This document shows positions 58,996-64,000 of a stretch of DNA of 64,000 nt, one piece after another. The DNA comes from Moraxellaceae bacterium AER2_44_116 (GTDB taxonomy: Bacteria; Pseudomonadota; Gammaproteobacteria; Pseudomonadales; Moraxellaceae). Below the pieces are notes generated by a model. That model ran no database searches. It was not told the DNA's origin and was given only the letters and a program-made list of their open reading frames with translations. How positions within the stretch are numbered: the stretch's first letter is position 1; every line of letters starts with the position of its first letter. Where the stretch lies: positions 337,258 through 401,257 of the forward strand of contig VIAD01000001.1 of NCBI GenBank assembly GCA_006546595.1. The letters are read 5' to 3'. The position numbers were made by a program, and so were the translations under genes.

Positions 58996-59015
58996 CAAAA
59001 CCACCCGAAGGTGGC
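58996..59015 (-). terminator. Terminator of the zinc-knuckle gene
   Basis: CCACC (59001-59005) and GGTGG (59010-59014) form a short stable stem with a CGAA loop (TTCG on the transcribed strand); read leftward it is followed by TTTTG. It lies 110 bp downstream of the stop at 59125. A second small hairpin, AAAACTT/AAGTTTT (about 59026-59042), precedes it. Confidence 0.7.
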
Positions 59016-59124
59016 CTGCTGTCTAAAACTTGCTAAGTTTTAAGTGTGTGCTATATTTTCACTTGCGCCTACTTGTGGGGTAGAAGTCGGGTTTGGAATA
59101 TCCAAAACAGTCGCGTCTGCCCAC

Positions 59125-60054
59125 TCAATCCCGTCTTTGATGGGGCAACCAACCCTGTAGGCGCACCCCCTCACCACAATAAGTACGACTGACAGGCTTG
59201 CATTTCTCACACGTCATAAGATGATCCACAAATAGCCGCTCGCTGTCGCCAATGCCATAAACAAGCGGTTTAACGGTCTGTTGTGGCGGCTCTCCCATAT
59301 TCGTATAGTCGATACCAACAAATACCTTACGCCCACTGATACGCGCCCTAATGACGGTATTTAATAACGCCTCTCTTTTACTGGCGGCATCATCAAAGAC
59401 TAATAGCATTGCATCGTAACTACTGCCAATGGCGAAAGCGTCAACACAATACCGACTCTCCATAAAAGAACACCCATCACAACCTTTGACAAAATGATGA
59501 AAGAGTTTTTTCTCACAATCACCAAGCAAAGCATTTAACTCGGATTGCGTGTAAGGCTCGTTCCTCACTTCTGAGGTACGCTCACTTTTGAGCGCATCAA
59601 AGCTCGCGCAATCAATCAGGGCATCGGGTATAGGCTTGTACTGTGGTTTGACCCTGCAATAGCCTGCAGAGGTTAAATGCTCACACTGTTGGCACTTAAC
59701 CATGTGTGCGTATCTGTCCATGCTCCAAGTTGGCGGCCTGTCCACCGTCGGTGTAAACCTATCAGCTAACTTCTCAACTGATTTAATACTGCCACATTTT
59801 TCAACTTGATTCGCCAGTTGGTGAGTCAAGTCTGTTGTTGATATGCTTTTATTAAGTGGCTCAAATTGAGCGACTAAAGACGGTCGTACTGTTTCCTGTA
59901 TGACAGGCTTTACCTCACTTTTGAGGGAGAGATCATTGGCCTCATCATTACTTAGGTTATTTGCCGAAATGACAGGATTTTCCATTAAGGTAATCGGGTC
60001 AATTTGTTCTAAGGTGTCCGTGTCAATCACGGAAAATAAGTCATTTAAGTTCAT
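59125..60054 (-). CDS. Protein with three His/Cys zinc-like knuckles, unknown
   Basis: A 309-residue protein. Residues 1-105 are acidic and probably disordered. The rest holds three copies of H-x3/4-C-x2-C-x7/8-C: H117, C121, C124, C133; H187, C192, C195, C203; H278, C282, C285, C293. Each starts after a hydrophobic-His turn (AHMVKC, HHFVKGC, DHLMTC) and ends in YC. Between the second and third is a compact alpha/beta segment (ISGRKVFVGIDYTNMG). The spacing suggests three similar metal-binding knuckles. It lies between the candidate origin and a terminator, on the same strand as the primase-helicase, so a DNA-binding or replication role is plausible. I recognise no family. Confidence 0.7.
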   Translation of the reverse strand: MNLNDLFSVIDTDTLEQIDPITLMENPVISANNLSNDEANDLSLKSEVKPVIQETVRPSLVAQFEPLNKSISTTDLTHQLANQVEKCGSIKSVEKLADRFTPTVDRPPTWSMDRYAHMVKCQQCEHLTSAGYCRVKPQYKPIPDALIDCASFDALKSERTSEVRNEPYTQSELNALLGDCEKKLFHHFVKGCDGCSFMESRYCVDAFAIGSSYDAMLLVFDDAASKREALLNTVIRARISGRKVFVGIDYTNMGEPPQQTVKPLVYGIGDSERLFVDHLMTCEKCKPVSRTYCGEGVRLQGWLPHQRRD

Positions 60055-60100
60055 GGTGTAATCTCATCAACACATGACGCATAAGCGATAGGCTGAAAAA

Positions 60101-60377
60101 CACGTGTCTATGGTGTCTTACGTGTCTATATAGGACTTAAAGCATTGGTACATAAGGCTTTTAGTATAGACACGTGAAATAAGAAACGTATTTAGGCTTG
60201 GTGTCTTGTCGTGTCTAGGTGTCTAGACTGTGCTTATTTTTTAGCCAAGCTATAGACACCTAGACACGTATAGACATTTGACTTATTCACGTGTCTTGCT
60301 CCACGTGTCTATACTTAAACCATTACGCCACAAGGGTTAAAGAGACGTATAGACACGTAAGACACCATAGACACGTG
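60101..60377. other. Candidate replication origin: 277-bp palindromic array of GTGTCT/AGACAC repeats
   Basis: Fourteen exact copies of GTGTCT or AGACAC lie in 277 bp. Inverted pairs are 60101-60130 with 60348-60377 (30 bp, perfect), 60164-60176 with 60302-60314 (13 bp, perfect) and 60210-60225 with 60253-60268 (16 bp, perfect). All three have the same centre, 60239, and the stretches between them keep partial symmetry. It lies 25 bp downstream of the primase-helicase stop and 46 bp upstream of the zinc-knuckle gene. By analogy with P4-type elements, whose alpha protein binds repeats at its origin, it is probably the replication origin (inference). Confidence 0.7.
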
Positions 60378-60401
60378 AAAAGTGCTTATCTCATTATTCG
60401 C

Positions 60402-63116
60402 TTAGTCGTCTTGCCACATAGAAGTAGTAAACACATAAGCACGGGTTTGCCCCATACTCGGCAAAGAAGGTCTTTGGGCGGCTTTTCCCTCTTTATCAGG
60501 TGTAATCCAACCCGCTTCTAAAAGCACTCTATTGACATTTTTGACATCAAAACCAGCGCATATTTCTTTGCTATATGCTTCGGGTAACACCGCATAAACA
60601 TCGCCATCATGGTGTTTTTTCCTAAACCCTGCACGGTTAATTACCGTTCTTAGTGTGAGTGGGTTATCGTCCCAATCGGCAAAACGACTTTCGCCATGTG
60701 CTTCAAAAAAGGCGCGTACTTGCGATTTAATGGCCTGTACTTCTTGATTACCTGTGCCGCCACGTCCTTCTAGCCATGCGTTAAAACACGACACAACGGC
60801 CTTGTAAGCCTCACCCTTTGGCCATCCTGTAATGCCTTCATTCGTAGCCATTTCACCTGCCGCCGCCACCAAAGCAAAGCGACTCGCTACCCGTAACACT
60901 TGCTCGCTTGCACCTTGCTGGACATTGGCTTTAATAAATCGCTGTTTGAAGTCTTTTAAGAATTGGCTAATCTCATCGGGTTGTTGAGTAATCGCCCCTA
61001 AAAAGGTATGGCCCGCTACACCGTAATACTGGCTTGTCCGTCTGTTTAAGGTGTCCATTAACTCCTTAGCGGAGGGATAACCATTCAGGCTTTCCACCAT
61101 CCCCATGCGCTTACCTGCATCGGCGGCAATATCGACTAAGCGGACTTCTTGCCCTGCTTTGGTCTTTTTGCCCCCGTCTCGCATCATTTGCTCAAGGCTT
61201 AATTCACCTGAAGACAAAAACAGTAGTTTCCATGACAGGTTCTTACGCGGGATCAAACTTTTTTGACTGCGAATCTTGCCTTGTTCGTTGCCCAACATAT
61301 AAACCGTTTCACCAATGGCTTTGGGATCTGCCTGAGCCATTTCATCCAGTACCAACAAACCATCGTTATATAGGGCGGCAATGCCTTCTAAGCCGTTGAT
61401 GGTGGCTCTCCATGTTTGCTTATAATCACGGCTGCCCCATACGCTACAGGCCAAGTGTTGCCCTGTGCTTTTACCCACAGAACTATTACCGCGTAAGTGA
61501 AAGCCGCCACTTTCTTCATGGCCTAGACGCAATAACGAACCTGCAAAGGCGACACACACCGAAAACACTAAGCGACTATTGCCGACACATAGCACAGCCA
61601 CCTTATCGCGCCATTCATCTAATGTGCCGCGTTGACGATAGCCATTGATAAAGGATTGTGAGGACTGATAAATCACCACCTCATTCTCGGATTGTTTGCC
61701 ATAGGTGCGATTAGGGGTAATAAACAATTGTTGATACCAGCCTGTTTTATCAACACACAAAGCACGATCAGGCGTGTGATGATTTTGAATGTACTCGGCT
61801 AATCTCATGCGAGCTGTAGCGGTAGGCGCGATGTATAAGCCACAACCGAGTAATTGACCGCGATAATCCGCACCATCGCCTTTGAATAACTCCGCAGGCA
61901 TTGACCAATAATGCTTATAGTTATCACGATCAAGCCACTCTAATAAAAAACCGTGTTCTTGATGATCTTGGTTGCGGGTAATAGCTTTAATTTTTAGGAC
62001 ACCACAGACTTGCATGGGCGGCAAATACTTGCCCTCTTTACTAATCCCGACAAAGTACACACCACGCTTTTCAGCCACGGTATTATCTTCATTGAGGAAG
62101 AAATACGTCCCTTTTTGGGTATCTTCTTTGGCTTGGTTTGCCTGTGTGGTTGACTCTGATACACTGTCACTACTACTTACAGGTGGTGTGTTGGCGGCTG
62201 CACTTTCTTCGCTGGAGGGTGCGGCTTTTTTACTGTCTATCGCTGCATCAATCATCTTTTTCACCGCCTCTAAACCATCTTTTTGCTGCTGATCGTTCCA
62301 GTCCTTTAACTCTGGTAACGCCACATAACCATTAACGGCCTGTGCTGCTTCAATAGCGGCCTGTTGACCGCCACCATCGGCATCGTTATCACCACAAATA
62401 ACAATCAATGCCTGTGGGTATTTGCTACGCACAAACATCGCCACCGCCTTGAGGTTGCCTTTATCAAACGCAATAAATACCAACTCCTGCATCGCCATAA
62501 ACACACTTACGCCTGTGGCATAGCCTTCGGTGATGTAAATAACGGGGACTTGCTCAGGATTAAAATTAAGCGGTTTTAGGCAATGAAAAGAGCCTTTCTT
62601 TTTTGTGCCAGTAATAAATCGTTTATCACCTGTGGGATAAATAAACTGACAGCCCGTAAGCTGCTTATCTTGACCATAGACAGGGATTAGCAAGGCTTGA
62701 CCTAGTTGCTTTACACCATGCGGATAAATACCCTTAGTGGCTAGATAAGCGTGTTTTAGGTCAACATCGGAACGGGCAATACCCCATAGATAAATCCCTT
62801 TTTTAGCGGCCTCTGCTTGCTTGGCGAGTGTTTCGGCTTTGACTTTGGCAGCAATCTCGGCTTGTTGTTTAATCCATGACTCACGCTCGGCCTGATTAAA
62901 CTCGCTTGCTTGTTTACTGCACCATGTTTGAGTAATGCCTGTTTTCCAGCATCCAAATGCGCCGCCTGATACGTCACCTTCATGGAAGACATACCAACAG
63001 TTTTTCTTGTTGCCGTAACGGTGAATCTGTCCGTCTACGATGATCGTTTCAGGCAGGGTTATCCCTGTTGATGAGATAGTTTGTTTAAAGTCTGCAATAT
63101 GCTCAAAACTAGACAC
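60402..63116 (-). CDS. Toprim-DUF927 primase-helicase
   Basis: A 904-residue replication protein of P4-like elements. The N-terminal part (1-100) has zinc-binding-like residues in GGAFGCWKTGITQTWC. A Toprim domain follows with VIYITEGYATG (Glu197) and ICGDNDADGGG (Asp243, Asp245). A low-complexity linker (295-335) joins a DUF927 helicase domain with Walker A RGNSSVGKST (542-551) and Walker B LLVLDEMAQ (587-595). The C-terminal 150 residues include a winged-helix-like segment (ADWDDNPLTLRTVINRAGF) that may bind the origin. The enzyme should prime and unwind the element's own DNA. It overlaps the next upstream gene by eight bases. Confidence 0.88.
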   Translation of the reverse strand: MSSFEHIADFKQTISSTGITLPETIIVDGQIHRYGNKKNCWYVFHEGDVSGGAFGCWKTGITQTWCSKQASEFNQAERESWIKQQAEIAAKVKAETLAKQAEAAKKGIYLWGIARSDVDLKHAYLATKGIYPHGVKQLGQALLIPVYGQDKQLTGCQFIYPTGDKRFITGTKKKGSFHCLKPLNFNPEQVPVIYITEGYATGVSVFMAMQELVFIAFDKGNLKAVAMFVRSKYPQALIVICGDNDADGGGQQAAIEAAQAVNGYVALPELKDWNDQQQKDGLEAVKKMIDAAIDSKKAAPSSEESAAANTPPVSSSDSVSESTTQANQAKEDTQKGTYFFLNEDNTVAEKRGVYFVGISKEGKYLPPMQVCGVLKIKAITRNQDHQEHGFLLEWLDRDNYKHYWSMPAELFKGDGADYRGQLLGCGLYIAPTATARMRLAEYIQNHHTPDRALCVDKTGWYQQLFITPNRTYGKQSENEVVIYQSSQSFINGYRQRGTLDEWRDKVAVLCVGNSRLVFSVCVAFAGSLLRLGHEESGGFHLRGNSSVGKSTGQHLACSVWGSRDYKQTWRATINGLEGIAALYNDGLLVLDEMAQADPKAIGETVYMLGNEQGKIRSQKSLIPRKNLSWKLLFLSSGELSLEQMMRDGGKKTKAGQEVRLVDIAADAGKRMGMVESLNGYPSAKELMDTLNRRTSQYYGVAGHTFLGAITQQPDEISQFLKDFKQRFIKANVQQGASEQVLRVASRFALVAAAGEMATNEGITGWPKGEAYKAVVSCFNAWLEGRGGTGNQEVQAIKSQVRAFFEAHGESRFADWDDNPLTLRTVINRAGFRKKHHDGDVYAVLPEAYSKEICAGFDVKNVNRVLLEAGWITPDKEGKAAQRPSLPSMGQTRAYVFTTSMWQDD

Positions 63117-63405
63117 GACTCACCCCCACAACATAACGACCAATATCAGCACTTAGCACGGAGGCCGTAGTACGGCAATCCTGAGCTATTTTCGACGCAT
63201 TAACGGCTTGCTGATACACAAGGTAGGCAATACAGGGGTGAGTGTTGGAGTAAGCAATAGCGGCTTGTTTGGCTTCAGCTTCGCTGTTGAATAATGTGCC
63301 AACTACATGAGAGGCTGACACAAAAACATCATCACCGGGCAGGTAACAAATAGCTGTCCAGCGAATCAGAGACAAAGTTACGTTTCTTAGAGTGAGAGTA
63401 GTCAT
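63109..63405 (-). CDS. Small element protein, paralogue of the next gene
   Basis: A 98-residue protein of unknown function. DVFVSASHVVGTLFNSEAEA followed by KQAAIAYSNTHPCIAYLVYQ aligns with the segment VFVPSVWVSAGKFATFDEAK-FACYAFADHPALIAMQVTQ of the gene at 63402-63638, so the two are paralogues. It starts in the stop of its twin (ATGA) and overlaps the primase-helicase start. Confidence 0.6.
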   Translation of the reverse strand: MTTLTLRNVTLSLIRWTAICYLPGDDVFVSASHVVGTLFNSEAEAKQAAIAYSNTHPCIAYLVYQQAVNASKIAQDCRTTASVLSADIGRYVVGVSRV

Positions 63406-63638
63406 TCAGCACTCCCAACTTTAAAGCATTGGGTCACTTGCATGGCGATAAGTGCAGGATGATCGGCGAATGCGTAACAAGCGAACTTTGCTTCATCGAA
63501 CGTGGCAAACTTCCCCGCAGACACCCAAACACTCGGCACAAAGACGGGTGCTAGTTCTGTGGTGGGTACTTTAAGGCTGAGAACTGCTTCAAATGGCAGG
63601 ATTACGGACGGATTAACGGCGTTAGTATGATTAGTCAT
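63402..63638 (-). CDS. Small element protein, paralogue of the previous gene
   Basis: A 78-residue protein with the same core as its downstream neighbour: VFV, a hydrophobic strand, F-x-(S/T)-x-x-EAK-x-A and HP-x-I-A-x-x-V-x-Q. It lacks that protein's N-terminal and C-terminal extensions. It overlaps the genes on both sides, so the group from 63999 to 60402 is probably one operon. No function is known. Confidence 0.6.
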   Translation of the reverse strand: MTNHTNAVNPSVILPFEAVLSLKVPTTELAPVFVPSVWVSAGKFATFDEAKFACYAFADHPALIAMQVTQCFKVGSAE

Positions 63639-63999
63639 GATTGACCTCGCGTGTATTGGATTGTAAATCCATCACCCAAGCGGCCAAGCTTGGTGACAGA
63701 CTGGACGGGGTTGGCCGACTGGCACACACGACACCAGCACACCCGAAGGTGTCCCCATCCAGTCCGTCATAACGCGGACATGACTGAATAGCACGCACAA
63801 AAAAACCGCATAAGGACGCGGTTGTGCGTCGTGTAATAAACAGGCGGCCAAGCCCGACTACGCAATGTGGCGTAGTTATGCGATTATTGACCCTCACCGC
63901 CACCATATCAACCAAAATAAAACTATCGTTATTTGATGGTTGATAGTGTGAGGCTATGGCATAACTTGGGCTTGCATTACAGGTTGCTAGTGAGGACAC
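63631..63999 (-). CDS. Ash/Icd-like element protein, possibly incomplete at the window edge
   Basis: A frame of 122 residues or more that runs to the window end; its first codon here is GTG (63997-63999), so the true start may be outside. It contains RRTTASLCGFFVRAIQSCPR followed by GLDGDTFGCAGVVCASRPTP, a Cys/Arg-rich stretch similar to the Ash or Icd-like proteins near the start of replication operons in P4-type elements. Some of these are linked to cell-division inhibition. It overlaps the next gene by eight bases. The family call is tentative. Confidence 0.45.
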   Translation of the reverse strand: MSSLATCNASPSYAIASHYQPSNNDSFILVDMVAVRVNNRITTPHCVVGLGRLFITRRTTASLCGFFVRAIQSCPRYDGLDGDTFGCAGVVCASRPTPSSLSPSLAAWVMDLQSNTREVNHD

Positions 64000-64000
64000 A

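Noticed and set aside
60101..60377. CRISPR array
   Set aside because: The repeats are 6-16 bp, occur on both strands, have irregular spacing and form a symmetric palindrome; there are no cas genes.

Overview
The window is bacterial chromosome, most likely from a gammaproteobacterium of moderate to low GC. The evidence is the housekeeping set and its arrangement: a fused cysG, ftsK with lolA and serS downstream, clpS-clpA, divergent orn and rsgA, yibN-grxC-secB, tusDCB-tusE-ybiB, and an iron-type sodB. The TusE-type protein and the dispersed palindromic repeats fit a sulfur-oxidising Thiotrichales/Beggiatoaceae-like lineage, but that placement is a guess.

Layout. 0-13.5 kb: the 3' part of sbcC, then cysG, a small unknown gene, serS, lolA and ftsK (whose linker carries an unexpected HEPN-like segment), trxB, sodB and a 2-Cys peroxiredoxin. 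13.7-19.1 kb: a three-gene operon of porin, FMN-binding flavoprotein and PepSY-type membrane protein under a near-consensus Fur box, then a large secreted FecR-domain protein and a small secreted partner that shares a motif with it. 19.2-27.2 kb: grxD, argD, argF, galE, glpK and the tRNA thiolation genes tusDCB-E with ybiB.

27.5-42.4 kb is the most distinctive chromosomal region. Ten genes on one strand, many touching or overlapping, encode a LolA-like periplasmic protein, an outer-membrane barrel, an RND/MMPL exporter, a UbiA-like membrane enzyme, an HMG-CoA-reductase-like enzyme fused to an APH-type kinase, a PEP-synthase/rifampin-phosphotransferase-like dikinase, a GNAT-like acyltransferase, an OleC-like acyl-AMP ligase, a CDP-alcohol phosphatidyltransferase and a CDP-archaeol-synthase-like cytidylyltransferase. 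Taken together they look like an undescribed pathway that builds a phospho-lipid or isoprenoid lipid and moves it to the outer membrane. A Ser/Thr kinase and a patatin phospholipase follow on the opposite strand.

45.5-54.0 kb is ordinary core genome: a SEL1-repeat protein, cytochrome c, clpA, clpS, orn, rsgA, yibN, grxC, secB and a zinc-ribbon/TPR membrane protein. From about 54.0 kb the sequence becomes accessory. It starts with scars (a possible MAPEG-like fragment, the last codons of an hsdR gene, a frameshifted integrase N-terminus) and continues as an integrated element resembling a P4-like satellite: a lone baseplate-like gene, several small phage-type genes, a protein with three repeated His/Cys zinc-like knuckles, a Toprim-DUF927 primase-helicase, and further small genes to the window end. 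Just downstream of the primase-helicase, at 60101-60377, lies a 277-bp imperfect palindrome with 14 copies of GTGTCT/AGACAC. Three separate inverted-repeat pairs in it share exactly one centre (60239), and it is the best candidate for the element's replication origin.

Two dispersed repeat families run through the chromosomal part: a palindrome with arms close to CTTCGACTCCGCTCAG (three copies), and a roughly 97-nt structured element with conserved ends and a variable hairpin core (two copies in opposite orientation, one of them forming the 3' end of argD).
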